Shown here: positions 8,813 to 17,012 of the stretch, piece by piece | How the letters are laid out: the number at the start of each line of letters is the position of its first letter | Numbering within the stretch: position 1 is the first letter of the stretch | Assembly (NCBI GenBank): GCA_900315335.1 | Contig: OMYR01000054.1 | Location: forward strand, 1-36,500 | DNA: 36,500 nucleotides | Origin: an uncultured Bacteroidales bacterium | GTDB lineage: Bacteria; Bacteroidota; Bacteroidia; Bacteroidales; P3 | Direction: 5' to 3' | Notes under the pieces: generated by a model | The model's input: the letters and a program-made list of their open reading frames with translations, nothing else | Databases searched by the model: none | Told to the model about the DNA's origin: nothing | Program-made: the position numbers and the translations under genes

Positions 8813-9809
8813 AACCATGCTTATAGATATCGCAAACGAACAGGCAAAGACACAGCAGGTATATGTTGTTATTGTGAATGATTCGTATGAGCAATATCTG
8901 ATAGATCGTTTGTCGTCAGAGGTTAAAGTGATATTTATTCGCCGAAAGAGTGGTAGCCGTTCGCCTTTGCCTTTTGTTAGACTTAATCTGACATTGTGGA
9001 AAATACACCCGGACGTGGTTCATTTCCATAGTATCAATTTGCCAAGTGCGGTTCTCCGAAAGGTAAGTCGTGGGCTGTTCGCGACAGTCCACGACTTACA
9101 GCTTCCGTTAGAAGCTGTAAGGCGGATTAAGTTGATTGCTATCTCGGAAGCCGTCAGGGAAGATGTTTTGAACCGCGGCAAATTCGACATAAAAACAATT
9201 CCGAACGGTATCGATGTGGATTCTATCGCCAAACGACCGTTTCACAACCTTGACGGCAAGGTGCGTATAGTACAGGTAGCGCGTTTGGATGCGGATAAGA
9301 AAGGTCAGGATATTTTGATTGATGCCGTGGCAATTTTGAAAAAACGTGGAATAACGAACATTGAAGTTGATTTCATAGGCACAGGGGCTTCGATGCAGGC
9401 TCTTGAAACGCAGGTTAAACGTTTGGGCGTATCGGACAGCGTGCATTTTCTCGGTCTAAAAGATAGAACGTATATTTATTCGCATCTAAAAGACTACGAC
9501 CTTATGTGTCACCCTGCCCGCTATGAGGGTTTCGGACTTACCGTTGCCGAGGGTATGGCGGCTATGCTTCCTATATTGGTCTCCGATGAAGGCGGTCCTT
9601 ATGAGATTATTGAAAAGGGCAAACTCGGAACAGGCTTCAAAATGGAGGACGCAGAAGATTGTGCCGATAAAATAGAACATATTCTTAACAACTATAAAGA
9701 GGCGTTGAGCTTTGTCGATGCAGCATACGAGAAAGTTGTGGAGCAGTATTCTCTCAAACGTATGGTTGCGGAGTACATAAAATACTATCAATCCGCTATT
9801 GCCAACTAA
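8766..9809 (+). CDS. GT4-type glycosyltransferase
   Basis: A cytosolic GT-B fold glycosyltransferase of family 4. The start MRIVHCIWSFCTGGAETML contains the G-G-AE-nucleotide loop common to the family; upstream in-frame codons back to 8739 belong to the polymerase overlap. The 347 aa have an N-terminal acceptor domain, VHFHSINLPS, the linker IPNGID at about residue 150, VARLDADKKGQD, and the C-terminal donor motif ARYEGFGLTVAEGMA with the E-x7-E pair. The sugar donor cannot be told. It is the last gene before the 377-bp repeat-filled gap and the HU-like genes. Confidence 0.88.
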   Translation: MRIVHCIWSFCTGGAETMLIDIANEQAKTQQVYVVIVNDSYEQYLIDRLSSEVKVIFIRRKSGSRSPLPFVRLNLTLWKIHPDVVHFHSINLPSAVLRKVSRGLFATVHDLQLPLEAVRRIKLIAISEAVREDVLNRGKFDIKTIPNGIDVDSIAKRPFHNLDGKVRIVQVARLDADKKGQDILIDAVAILKKRGITNIEVDFIGTGASMQALETQVKRLGVSDSVHFLGLKDRTYIYSHLKDYDLMCHPARYEGFGLTVAEGMAAMLPILVSDEGGPYEIIEKGKLGTGFKMEDAEDCADKIEHILNNYKEALSFVDAAYEKVVEQYSLKRMVAEYIKYYQSAIAN

Positions 9810-9883
9810 GCATTCTGTGGCATCGGACTTACATTACCGCTTTTCTGTTTTATCTTCCCGACATTCTTCCCTACTTCATAGCG

Positions 9884-10113
9884 AAAAACCTTTACCTTAT
9901 CTTCGTTTTGCCTTATGGTAAGAGTGAATTTGCTTTATGGTAGATATGAAAAACCTTAGGTTTTTAGGGCGAAAACCTAAGCTATTTAGGGTAAAAACCT
10001 TAGGTTTTTGGGGTAAAAAGCCAAGGTTTTTTACTCGTAAGGTAAAGCAAAAACGGTGCTGACATAAAGCAAAACAAAAATAAGGTACGGCAAAAGAAAA
10101 AGTATATAAAGGC
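9884..10113. repeat. 22-bp-periodic degenerate palindromic array
   Basis: The gap 9810-10186 holds no gene but carries a periodic array. Copies of AAAACCTTAGG or its variants start at 9885, about 9907, 9929, 9950, 9972, 9994 and 10016, that is at 21-22-bp steps. The 17-mer AAAAACCTTAGGTTTTT occurs exactly at 9949-9965 and 9993-10009 and is a near-perfect palindrome. Further right the motif appears in the opposite sense (AAAGC or GGC cores at 10044, 10066, 10089, 10111), again at about 22 bp. Twenty-two is not a codon multiple and no frame is kept, so this is not coding. Its function is unknown. It could present a protein on one face of the helix (two turns per unit) or form mRNA hairpins. Three HU-like genes follow immediately. 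Confidence 0.7.
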
Positions 10114-10186
10114 TAATACAAAACAGACAAAGAAAAATAACGGTAGGCAGAAGAAAATGATGCCAAATAAAATTTGATTTGATGTT

Positions 10187-10570
10187 ATGGTGAATTTGTA
10201 CCCAATAGATATAACGCAAATTTTGCAGGGCAAGAAGCAGACGCTTCATTATCTGAAAATCGCAAAAATGGAGCGTATGGACTTTGAGCAGGTATGTAAG
10301 CTGATTGCAAAACGCTCGACACTTACCGAAGATGAAGTTGAGTTCGCTCTTGGCGAAGTGCGTACGGTCATTATTGACAACCTGAAAATGGGTCGCGGAA
10401 CAGAACTCGGACCTTTGGGCAGCGTGGAAATTTCCGTTGAAGCTGCCTCCAAACCCTCAGAAGAAGAGTTAGACCAATCAACAATAAAGCGTATGAAACT
10501 TATTTTCAAACCCTCCGCCAAAATCAAACAAGCCCTGAAAAACGTCCGCTACACAATAAAAAGAAAATAA
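10187..10570 (+). CDS. HU-family DNA-binding protein 1
   Basis: A 127-aa member of the Bacteroidales-expanded HU/IHF-like group (HU-HIG type, PF18291). It has an N-terminal extension of about 35 aa, then a helical dimerisation part (FEQVCKLIAKRSTLTEDEVEFALGEVRTVIIDNL), the GRGTELGPLGSVEISV turn and strand, a beta-arm region, and a C-terminal FKPSAKIKQAL helix. Such proteins bind and bend DNA with little sequence specificity. It is the first of three paralogs at 10187-11526, unexpected in the core of a polysaccharide operon. No promoter of confident quality is seen; an imperfect -7-like AAAATTTG lies too close to the ATG. Confidence 0.85.
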   Translation: MVNLYPIDITQILQGKKQTLHYLKIAKMERMDFEQVCKLIAKRSTLTEDEVEFALGEVRTVIIDNLKMGRGTELGPLGSVEISVEAASKPSEEELDQSTIKRMKLIFKPSAKIKQALKNVRYTIKRK

Positions 10571-10720
10571 CCGTAATACGGCACTACAAATTTACATACA
10601 CGCATACATTAATACATAGTCAAAACTCCTTGCCGTCTTGGTGGTGAGGGTGTCGGTTTGTGCGTAAGTTATTGGCTTATGTGCTTCTTTTAGAATATTA
10701 ACTTAATACATAATTATATT

Positions 10721-11134
10721 ATGGCATACAAGTATAAAAAAATAAGAAAAAAAATCTCCGTAGGGAAAACCCCGGGAGAAAAGTACCTTGCTGCAATATC
10801 GGTTGAAGGTAGAGTGAAGAATGAAGAGCTGATAAGATACATTGAGGAAAACAGCTCAATTTCAGAAGCGGATATAACTATTTTGTTTGAGGCTTTGGCA
10901 ACGCTTATAAATGAAAACATAAGTTCGGGACGTGGCGTCAATTTGTCCGGGCTTGGCGTGTTCAGCCCGAACATTAGGACAAAAGGTAATGAGAATGTGG
11001 ATGAAGTGTCGGCAAAGGATATTACAAAAGTTGTAGTGAATTTCCGCCCATGTACAAAGTTCAGAGAGGCTATGAAAAACGCCCCTGTATCAGAAACAAA
11101 TATTTTTAACATTCAACACGTATCAAAGCAATGA
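10721..11134 (+). CDS. HU-family DNA-binding protein 2
   Basis: A second HU-like paralog of 137 aa, separated from the first by 150 bp in which I see no further gene. The order is the same: basic N-terminal strand (KYKKIRKKISVGKTPGEKY), the helical core (LIRYIEENSSISEADITILFEALATLINENI), the turn GRGVNLSGLGVFSPNI, a variable acidic arm, and the closing VNFRPCTKFREAM. The layout is closer to the common Bacteroidales HU-like proteins than that of paralog 1. Its stop overlaps the start of paralog 3 by four bases (ATGA), so 2 and 3 are likely made together and may heterodimerise. The divergence among the three argues against a recent duplication. Confidence 0.85.
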   Translation: MAYKYKKIRKKISVGKTPGEKYLAAISVEGRVKNEELIRYIEENSSISEADITILFEALATLINENISSGRGVNLSGLGVFSPNIRTKGNENVDEVSAKDITKVVVNFRPCTKFREAMKNAPVSETNIFNIQHVSKQ

Positions 11135-11526
11135 TAAGATATACAATTGAAAAAAGAATAAATCTGACAGATAAACAACACCCGAAGTTTTATCCTAAGA
11201 TAGTACGCGCAACAACTATGACCTTTGAGCAGGTCGCTGAACTATTACAAAAACGTACCACTATGACGCAAAGCGAAGTCAAAGCGTTTCTGCTTGCTCT
11301 CGGAGATGCGGTGCAACATTATGTTACCAACTCCTGCGTTGTGGAGGTTGAGGGTTTGGGTATATTCACTCCGACAATTCATGCAAAAGCCGTTGATGAC
11401 TTAGGGGATTTAACAGCCAAAACTATCCTGTCCAAAAGCGTTAATTACCGCCCGACAAGCAAGATGAACAAAAGGTTTCAAGAAACCAAATTCACTAAGG
11501 CAAATTTGGACGTAAGCCATCTGTAA
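11131..11526 (+). CDS. HU-family DNA-binding protein 3
   Basis: A third HU-like paralog of 131 aa, translationally coupled to the second. The core reads MTFEQVAELLQKRTTMTQSE, then LALGDAVQHYV, a turn EVEGLGIFTPTI in which GRG is replaced by VEVEGLG, and YRPTSKMNKRF at the end. Roles could be nucleoid architecture at this locus or local regulation; neither is shown by the sequence. It is followed by a stem-loop at 11545-11579 and then by a glycosyltransferase, so the HU genes form an insert within an otherwise continuous polysaccharide operon. Confidence 0.85.
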   Translation: MIRYTIEKRINLTDKQHPKFYPKIVRATTMTFEQVAELLQKRTTMTQSEVKAFLLALGDAVQHYVTNSCVVEVEGLGIFTPTIHAKAVDDLGDLTAKTILSKSVNYRPTSKMNKRFQETKFTKANLDVSHL

Positions 11527-11544
11527 AAAAAATATCTAATGTAA

Positions 11545-11579
11545 GAGGGGGTGTCAAGATTACGTTACGGCACACCCTC
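11545..11579 (+). terminator. Stem-loop after the HU genes
   Basis: GAGGGGGTGTC at 11545-11555 pairs, with one mismatch or bulge, with GCACACCCTC at 11570-11579. The following bases are ATTATTAAGG, so the U-run is weak. It is either a weak terminator or attenuator closing the HU gene set, 40 bp before the next glycosyltransferase start. Confidence 0.45.
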
Positions 11580-11618
11580 ATTATTAAGGATAATATAAAT
11601 AATTAAAAACATAACACT

Positions 11619-12677
11619 ATGCTGTCAAAAGATATATCAGACAGTGTGCTGACAGTAGGCTGTGCATTTCACCCTCCGCGCGGTGGTGTGGCACAAGTGC
11701 TGTATAATTATGAACATTATGTCTTTTCCGATTTCAAGTATATAGTCAATTCGGGAGGAGGTAACAAATTGCATAAGTTGGCAATCGCCATAAACGGGCT
11801 TAGAAAAATGAAGCATACGCTGTCGGTGGATAAGAAAATAAAGATTGTACATATTCATACGGCGTCTTATAATGACTTTTGGCGTTCCACCTACTATTTG
11901 AACTTGGCTAAACGCTGTGGCAAAAAGGTGGTGCTTCATATTCACGGCGGCGGCTTCAAGGACTTTTATGCCACCAATCCGACAAAGATTGCCCGGGAAC
12001 TTGACAAGTGCGATACGCTTGTCGTCCTGTCCGCATCTTGGAAGAAATGGTTTGAAGAGATTATGCCCGAAAAGAAAATTGAAGTGGTGGAAAACATAGT
12101 CCCCAAACCCGACAAGGTAGATAGAGAGAAAGCGGACAACCGTTTGCATCTGCTTTTCCTCGGGCTTATTACGCAGCAAAAAGGGATATTCGATTTGCTT
12201 GAAGTTTTGGCTGAAAACAAAGCGGCTTTCAATGGAAAGTTGTGCCTTCATATAGGTGGAAACGGAGAAGTCGAGAAGTTGAAAAGCCTGATTGAGGAAA
12301 AACAATTGAGCGGTATGGTAGTATTTGAGGGCTGGGCTGATGAGGAAAAGAAAAGGCATTTGTTTTCATTAATCGATGCCTTTATCTTGCCGTCTTATAC
12401 GGAGGGAGTACCCATTTCCATATTGGAAGCAATGTCCTATGGTTTGCCCATATTATCCACGAAAGTTGGAGGTATTCCGGAAATAGTTTCGGATAACGAA
12501 AACGGATTTCTGTTCGATGCAGGGGACAAAGAAGCAATGCGAAAAATCCTGATTGCAGGATTAGAAGATAGTGAAAAGTTAAGCCTAATGGGGAAAAGCG
12601 CTTCAAACTACATAGAAAATCATTTTCCCGATGCAGTCTCCGCACGTCTAAGTTCGATATATAAACAACAAAAATAA
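11619..12677 (+). CDS. GT4-type glycosyltransferase
   Basis: A GT-B fold transferase of 352 aa. It shows GCAFHPPRGGVAQVLYN at the N-terminus (the donor loop with the Gly pair), VHIHTASYNDFWR, VVLHIHGGGF, a long spacer to LLFLGLITQQKGIFDLLE, and the donor-binding motif SYTEGVPISILEAMSYGLPI with the E-x7-E pair near residue 270. The family includes PelF/WcaL-like capsule transferases, and the donor sugar is not predictable. The gene restarts the polysaccharide operon after the HU insert and is followed eight bases later by the ATP-grasp gene. Confidence 0.88.
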   Translation: MLSKDISDSVLTVGCAFHPPRGGVAQVLYNYEHYVFSDFKYIVNSGGGNKLHKLAIAINGLRKMKHTLSVDKKIKIVHIHTASYNDFWRSTYYLNLAKRCGKKVVLHIHGGGFKDFYATNPTKIARELDKCDTLVVLSASWKKWFEEIMPEKKIEVVENIVPKPDKVDREKADNRLHLLFLGLITQQKGIFDLLEVLAENKAAFNGKLCLHIGGNGEVEKLKSLIEEKQLSGMVVFEGWADEEKKRHLFSLIDAFILPSYTEGVPISILEAMSYGLPILSTKVGGIPEIVSDNENGFLFDAGDKEAMRKILIAGLEDSEKLSLMGKSASNYIENHFPDAVSARLSSIYKQQK

Positions 12678-12684
12678 TCCAACA

Positions 12685-13605
12685 ATGAAAAAGCTAATTT
12701 ATGCTTTGATGATGCCATTTGCAGGACATCTCAAACATTTACAAAAAGCCATTTTGCAGGTTCGTTTTTACAAATATTATAAAAGAAAATTACAATGGAA
12801 AAATCCAAAGTCTTTTTACGATAAAATAATATGGATGAGTTGTAATGCGGATACAAGTTTATGGACTTGGTTAGCCGATAAGTACAAGGTTAGAGAATAT
12901 GTTTCTGCACGTTGTGGAGAAAATTTATTGACTAAACTTTATGGCGTGTATAATATGGCTTCCGAGATAAACTACGAAAAATTGCCCGACAGTTTCGTTA
13001 TGAAAACCAACAATGGCTGTGCATCAAACTTCCTTGTCCGTGATAAAAAGAATATAGATACAAATGCTATAAATAAGCAGTTTGATAAATGGATGAAATA
13101 TCCGTATGGCGACTTAACGGGGCAATTGCATTACTCGGCAATAAAGCCTAAAATCATAGTTGAAGAGCTTTTGGTCAATAAAAGCAATCCGACGGCATCA
13201 TTAGTAGATTATAAATTTTATTGCTTCAATGGGGTGCCTCTTTATTGTCATGTTTTAAGTGATCGTAAATTTAATACTCACGATGTGAATAAGATGATGT
13301 ATGATATAGATTGGGTCGCACATCCTGAGTTTTTAACAAGGTATGATAATATGAAAGAATTGCCGCGACCATCGTGTTTTGAAGAAATGAAATTAATTGC
13401 GAGTAAACTTTCTCAGAATATCAACTTTGTGCGAGTTGACTTGTACGAGGTGAATGGGAAAGTGTATTTTGGAGAAATGACATTTATGCCCGGTACAGAT
13501 TGTGATTATAGCGAAGCAACTTGCTTGAAATTTGGACAGTTGTTTGATGAAAAACAACTTATCTCGGCTGATGAGATGCGCAAAAAAATAGGATTGGAAG
13601 AATGA
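12685..13605 (+). CDS. TupA-like ATP-grasp polysaccharide protein
   Basis: This 306-aa protein matches the TupA-like ATP-grasp family (PF14305), common in capsule and teichuronopeptide loci and thought to attach an amino acid or peptide to a uronic-acid carboxyl. Visible features are the family opening [17 protein letters not shown] with [11 protein letters not shown], the ATP-site lysine segment [18 protein letters not shown], the YKFYCFNG strand, and the metal region [24 protein letters not shown]. The link to a ManNAcA-containing glycan (wecC, wecB, wecG present) would give it a carboxylate acceptor, but this is inference. Its stop overlaps the next start by four bases. Confidence 0.85.
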   Translation: MKKLIYALMMPFAGHLKHLQKAILQVRFYKYYKRKLQWKNPKSFYDKIIWMSCNADTSLWTWLADKYKVREYVSARCGENLLTKLYGVYNMASEINYEKLPDSFVMKTNNGCASNFLVRDKKNIDTNAINKQFDKWMKYPYGDLTGQLHYSAIKPKIIVEELLVNKSNPTASLVDYKFYCFNGVPLYCHVLSDRKFNTHDVNKMMYDIDWVAHPEFLTRYDNMKELPRPSCFEEMKLIASKLSQNINFVRVDLYEVNGKVYFGEMTFMPGTDCDYSEATCLKFGQLFDEKQLISADEMRKKIGLEE

Positions 13606-14132
13606 AAAAGAAAATTTCGTTAGTTGTTTATTATGCCTTAGCACAGCATTTATCGTCTTTACCCTATATTCGTTTCCTTTATCGTTTCTTTATCTCGTTT
13701 CGTTGTGTATTGTGTAGAAACCTATTCAATAAAATGGGTAAGAATGCTAATATTCAGCCCAAGGTTTATTTTGGAGACGGCTCTTGCATAAGCATTGGGG
13801 ATAATGTAGGTTTCGGGCGCGGTTTTACGGTGCATAATACCATACTTAATATGGGTAGTAATATTATGACTGCTGAGAATGTGCTGATTATGGGGGGGGG
13901 ACATCGGTATGACCGCTTAGATATTCCTATGGGACAGCAAGGCGATTTGCCAAAAAGCAAATTGACAATAGGCAATGATGTATGGATTGGAGCAAGAGTA
14001 ACCATTTGCCCGAATGTCAGAACGATAGGTAGCGGTGTGATAATCGGTGCGGGAGCAGTTGTAACTAAACCTGTTCCCGATTACGCAATAGTGGGTGGTA
14101 ACCCTGCACGGATAATCAAATATAGAAAATAA
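13602..14132 (+). CDS. Hexapeptide O-acetyltransferase carrying an in-frame G9 tract (phase-on)
   Basis: A 176-aa left-handed beta-helix acetyltransferase of the WcaF/maltose-O-acetyltransferase type, using acetyl-CoA to modify a sugar hydroxyl. After a basic, partly hydrophobic N-terminus it shows hexapeptide turns, then [19 protein letters not shown], where the His is the expected catalytic residue, then [28 protein letters not shown] and the closing [12 protein letters not shown]. The MGGG codons are written by nine Gs (13892-13900) directly before the catalytic His. With nine the gene is intact. Eight Gs would end at TAG 13918-13920, and ten would stop at a TGA closely following. The coding of an active-site loop by the tract makes it an efficient switch. 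Confidence 0.88.
   Translation: MKKKISLVVYYALAQHLSSLPYIRFLYRFFISFRCVLCRNLFNKMGKNANIQPKVYFGDGSCISIGDNVGFGRGFTVHNTILNMGSNIMTAENVLIMGGGHRYDRLDIPMGQQGDLPKSKLTIGNDVWIGARVTICPNVRTIGSGVIIGAGAVVTKPVPDYAIVGGNPARIIKYRK
13892..13900 (+). repeat. G9 homopolymer, candidate phase-variation tract 3 (ON)
   Basis: Nine Gs encode the Gly run directly before the catalytic His of the WcaF-like acetyltransferase. Both one-base length changes lead to a stop within about 20 bases, so slippage would switch the gene off completely. Confidence 0.85.
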
Positions 14133-14236
14133 ACAGGTATCAGTTCCAAAATCTCATATATGCGTTGGAGCAATGCGTTTATGTTTAATGCATTGAGCTA
14201 TTATCTTCTGTCAATTTAAAATTTCAATAAACATAT

Positions 14237-14935
14237 ATGAACAAAGTTTCTTTGAATGGGGTCGAAATTTACCCTTTCGACTCCGAACAGCAATTGTTGT
14301 CTTTTGTAGATGAACACAATGGCATTCTTGTGGCTATCAATGCAGAAAAGATATTGCATGCCACAGAGCAGACGCGTGCGATTATCAATAGAAATATTGG
14401 GTATTGCGATGGTGCAGGTGCACAGTTAGCATTGAAACAGAAAGGTTATAAAAACGCCTGCAAGATACCGGGATGTGAATTGTGGCTGAAAATCATAGCT
14501 CGTTTCTATAAGGAAAAAACATTCTATCTGGTGGGCGGAAAGCAAGAGGTGATTGAAGAGACGGTAGAAAAGTTAAATAAGGAGTATGAGGGTATTCGTA
14601 TTGTGGGTTGGCGTAACGGTTATCTGAAAACGGAAGAGGAGCAACAAGTATTGATTGACGATATAGCAGAAAAGAAACCTGATGTGGTGTTTGTGGCAAT
14701 GGGGTCGCCTAAGCAGGAATTACTTATGGAAGAGATTCAAAAGCAACACAAGGCTATATTTCAAGGTTTGGGCGGTAGCTTTGATGTCTATACGGGACAC
14801 GTGCAACGTGCGCCAAAATGGTGGGTGGAACATAATATGGAGTTTGCCTACAGACTGATAAAGGAACCAAAAAGAATCAAACGACAAATATACCTTGTAA
14901 AATATGCTTGGTGGCTGATTACAAAGAAATTATAA
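14237..14935 (+). CDS. wecG: WecG/TagA/CpsF family glycosyltransferase (GT26)
   Basis: A membrane-associated GT26 enzyme of 232 aa, the usual length. In the enterobacterial common antigen pathway WecG transfers ManNAcA to Und-PP-GlcNAc; TagA does the equivalent with ManNAc. Motifs: VAINAEKIL, the conserved aspartate in GYCDGAGAQLAL, FYLVGG, VGWRNGYL, FVAMGSPKQELLM, and GLGGSFDVYTGHVQRAPKWW before a basic amphipathic C-terminal tail ending in LIKEPKRIKRQIYLVKYAWW. With WecA, WecB and WecC in the same operon it should form the first disaccharide. A 104-bp gap with a small imperfect inverted repeat (CAATGC/GCATTG) precedes it. Confidence 0.9.
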   Translation: MNKVSLNGVEIYPFDSEQQLLSFVDEHNGILVAINAEKILHATEQTRAIINRNIGYCDGAGAQLALKQKGYKNACKIPGCELWLKIIARFYKEKTFYLVGGKQEVIEETVEKLNKEYEGIRIVGWRNGYLKTEEEQQVLIDDIAEKKPDVVFVAMGSPKQELLMEEIQKQHKAIFQGLGGSFDVYTGHVQRAPKWWVEHNMEFAYRLIKEPKRIKRQIYLVKYAWWLITKKL

Positions 14936-14948
14936 TCATTAGAAACAT

Positions 14949-16097
14949 ATGAAACGAGTAATGTTAGTTTTCGGCACACGTCCCGAAGCGATTAAAATGG
15001 CTCCTCTTGTCAAGGAGTTTCAAAAAGACACCACAAACTTTGAGACTATCGTTTGCGTAACAGGGCAGCATCGCGAAATGCTTGACCAAGTATTGCAGAT
15101 ATTTGACATAAAGCCGGATTACGACCTTAATATTATGAAGCAGGGGCAGGATCTATATGATGTTACCTCCCGCGTTTTGACAGGTATGCGTGATGTACTG
15201 AAAGAGGCGAAGCCTGATGTGGTGTTGGTTCATGGAGATACTACTACCTCTACGGCAGCGGCGTTGGCTGCTTTTTATCAGCAGATTCCAGTGGGGCATG
15301 TGGAAGCCGGATTGCGTACTCATAATATTTACAGCCCTTGGCCGGAGGAGATGAACCGCCAGATAACAGGTCGCATTGCTACATATCATTTTGCCCCGAC
15401 AATGTTAAGTAAGAAAAATCTATTGTCGGAGGGTATTAATGAGAAAAATATTTTCGTTACGGGCAACACAGTTATTGATGCCCTACATATAGTTGTGGAT
15501 AAAATCAAAACAGATACAACCTTGCAACAACAACTTGTCGATGTTTTGAGAAAATCAGGCTATGACACATCGCGTCTTGACGGTGGCAAGAAGTTGGTTT
15601 TGATTACCGGACATCGTCGTGAGAATTTCGGTGACGGTTTTATCAATATGTGTACTGCTATCAAGGATTTGACCGTTAAGTATCCCGATGTGGATTTCGT
15701 CTATCCGATGCACCTTAACCCTAATGTCCGCAAACCTATTCATGAGGTGTTTGGCGAGGATTTGAATAATCTGGGCAATATGTTCTTTATTGAGCCTTTG
15801 GAGTATTTGAGTTTTGTCTTCCTGATGGAAAAGTCCACTATCGTGTTGACCGACAGCGGTGGCATCCAGGAGGAAGCCCCCGGTCTTGGCAAGCCTGTAC
15901 TTGTGATGCGTGATACCACAGAACGCCCGGAAGCGTTGGAGGCTGGAACTGTGAAACTTGTCGGTACAGACTATGACAAGATTGTGAGCGAAGTATCGAT
16001 TTTGTTGGATAACGAAGCCGCTTATAACAAAATGAGTAAGGCTGTCAATCCTTACGGCGACGGCAAAGCCTGCCAAAGAATAGTTTCAATTCTTTAA
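14949..16097 (+). CDS. wecB: Non-hydrolysing UDP-GlcNAc 2-epimerase (WecB-like)
   Basis: This cytosolic enzyme interconverts UDP-GlcNAc and UDP-ManNAc, feeding the WecC-like dehydrogenase. The 382 aa start [18 protein letters not shown] and show [57 protein letters not shown], and the C-terminal signature [20 protein letters not shown] with TERPE. It starts 13 bases after wecG and is the last gene of the plus-strand block, followed by a strong terminator. It differs clearly from the second 2-epimerase paralog at 27672-28850, which has the FnlC-type sequence. Confidence 0.93.
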   Translation: MKRVMLVFGTRPEAIKMAPLVKEFQKDTTNFETIVCVTGQHREMLDQVLQIFDIKPDYDLNIMKQGQDLYDVTSRVLTGMRDVLKEAKPDVVLVHGDTTTSTAAALAAFYQQIPVGHVEAGLRTHNIYSPWPEEMNRQITGRIATYHFAPTMLSKKNLLSEGINEKNIFVTGNTVIDALHIVVDKIKTDTTLQQQLVDVLRKSGYDTSRLDGGKKLVLITGHRRENFGDGFINMCTAIKDLTVKYPDVDFVYPMHLNPNVRKPIHEVFGEDLNNLGNMFFIEPLEYLSFVFLMEKSTIVLTDSGGIQEEAPGLGKPVLVMRDTTERPEALEAGTVKLVGTDYDKIVSEVSILLDNEAAYNKMSKAVNPYGDGKACQRIVSIL

Positions 16098-16126
16098 TAC
16101 GAGAATCTTACATCAACAACAAAACT

Positions 16127-16167
16127 AAAAGGAGCAAAATGCAATTTAGCGTTTTGCTCCTTTTTTT
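16127..16167 (+). terminator. Intrinsic terminator after wecB
   Basis: AAAAGGAGCAAAA (16127-16139) pairs perfectly with TTTTGCTCCTTTT (16152-16164), and a T-run continues to 16167. The A-run on the left arm means it can also serve the convergent OmpH-like gene on the minus strand. Confidence 0.88.
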
Positions 16168-16182
16168 GCAATTAAAAATATG

Positions 16183-16890
16183 TTATTTGTTCTTTTTTAC
16201 TTGGTCGTACTCTTCGTTCAAACCTTTTACTATCTCATCGGTGATGTCCATACCTGCATCGATGTATAATGTCGGACCGTTATAACGCGATGTACTCAAT
16301 ATGATATTGTATTTATCGTGCTTTGCGTTATAATCCTTAACAAAAGCCAACACAGCATTCAATAATTTCTCGTTTTGCTTGGCTATCTCTTGTTGAAACT
16401 GGGCAGGCTGTTGCTGCATATCCTGAGACAGTTGCTGTTCTCTTTGTTTGAAATCTTTTTCCTTAGCTTGCTGCTGGCTCAAAGTAAGGTTCTGTCCCGT
16501 CTTTAAGTACTCTTGTTCTTCTTTTTGAAGTTGGTTGTACTTGTTTCGCAAAGATGTTTCAAGTTGCGACTGACGAGCAGATAATTCCTTTTGCATCTCA
16601 ACAGCCATATTGTATTTCGCCATTATGGTATCGGTGTTGATATACGCTATTTTTAAGTTGCCAGTTTGAACAATCTTACCCGCCTTTGCAGGTGTTTGAG
16701 GCTCTTCGCTACCCTTGCTAAACAAACCGATTATGCTTATAACCAATGCAGCACAAGCAACCGTAAATGTTGCTATGATAAGCAAGTTGTTGGATTTCTT
16801 AGGGGCGTTGTCGTTAGCCGTTGTCGGTGTCTCGGGCTGATTTGAAGTCGGGATAACTTCCGTAGGGTTGATGTTATTATTCTCTTCCAT
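16183..16890 (-). CDS. OmpH/Skp-like coiled-coil protein with an N-terminal membrane anchor
   Basis: A 235-aa protein of the OmpH/Skp family (PF03938), periplasmic chaperones for outer-membrane proteins. Residues 1-35 are polar and Asn/Thr-rich, 36-57 form one hydrophobic helix (LLIIATFTVACAALVISIIG), and the rest is periplasmic: KIAYINTDTIMAKYNMA opens the Skp core, about 95-185 is Gln/Glu/Lys-rich coiled coil, and IILSTSRYNGPTLYIDAGMDIT closes it with a GLN-helix. Classical Skp has a cleaved signal peptide; this one looks anchored with a cytosolic tail. The promoter at 16916-16944 fits well. It is separated by terminators from both polysaccharide blocks. Confidence 0.85.
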   Translation of the reverse strand: MEENNNINPTEVIPTSNQPETPTTANDNAPKKSNNLLIIATFTVACAALVISIIGLFSKGSEEPQTPAKAGKIVQTGNLKIAYINTDTIMAKYNMAVEMQKELSARQSQLETSLRNKYNQLQKEEQEYLKTGQNLTLSQQQAKEKDFKQREQQLSQDMQQQPAQFQQEIAKQNEKLLNAVLAFVKDYNAKHDKYNIILSTSRYNGPTLYIDAGMDITDEIVKGLNEEYDQVKKNK

Positions 16891-16915
16891 TATTATTTTT
16901 TCATTAAATTCGTTG

Positions 16916-16944
16916 CAAATTTACAAAATAAAGTTGAATACCAA
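16916..16944 (-). promoter_or_regulatory. Bacteroidetes-type promoter for the OmpH-like gene
   Basis: On the minus strand, TAAATTTG (complement of 16916-16923) matches the TAnnTTTG -7 box of Bacteroidota sigma-ABfr promoters. A TTG -33 element lies 18 bp upstream (complement of 16942-16944). The predicted transcript starts about 20 bases before the ATG at 16890. Confidence 0.65.
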
Positions 16945-16965
16945 CCATTGATGAGTATTTTTTTG

Positions 16966-16973
16966 TATTTTTG
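16966..16973 (+). promoter_or_regulatory. Probable -7 box of the M49-like peptidase gene
   Basis: TATTTTTG matches TAnnTTTG exactly and lies 39 bases before ATG 17013. The best -33 TTG candidate (16948-16950) is only 15 bp away, shorter than the usual spacing, so only the -7 box is convincing. It is divergent from the promoter at 16916-16944. Confidence 0.5.
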
Positions 16974-17012
16974 CACTTCATTTGAAATAAATAACAATCT
17001 AAACATATATAA

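Noticed and set aside
10160-10186. Promoter directly before HU gene 1
   Set aside because: The AAAATTTG word lacks the leading T of the -7 box and lies too close to the ATG for a normal leader.
11546-11555. G-rich run after HU gene 3 as a fifth phase tract
   Set aside because: Only five consecutive Gs, non-coding, and better explained as one arm of a stem-loop.
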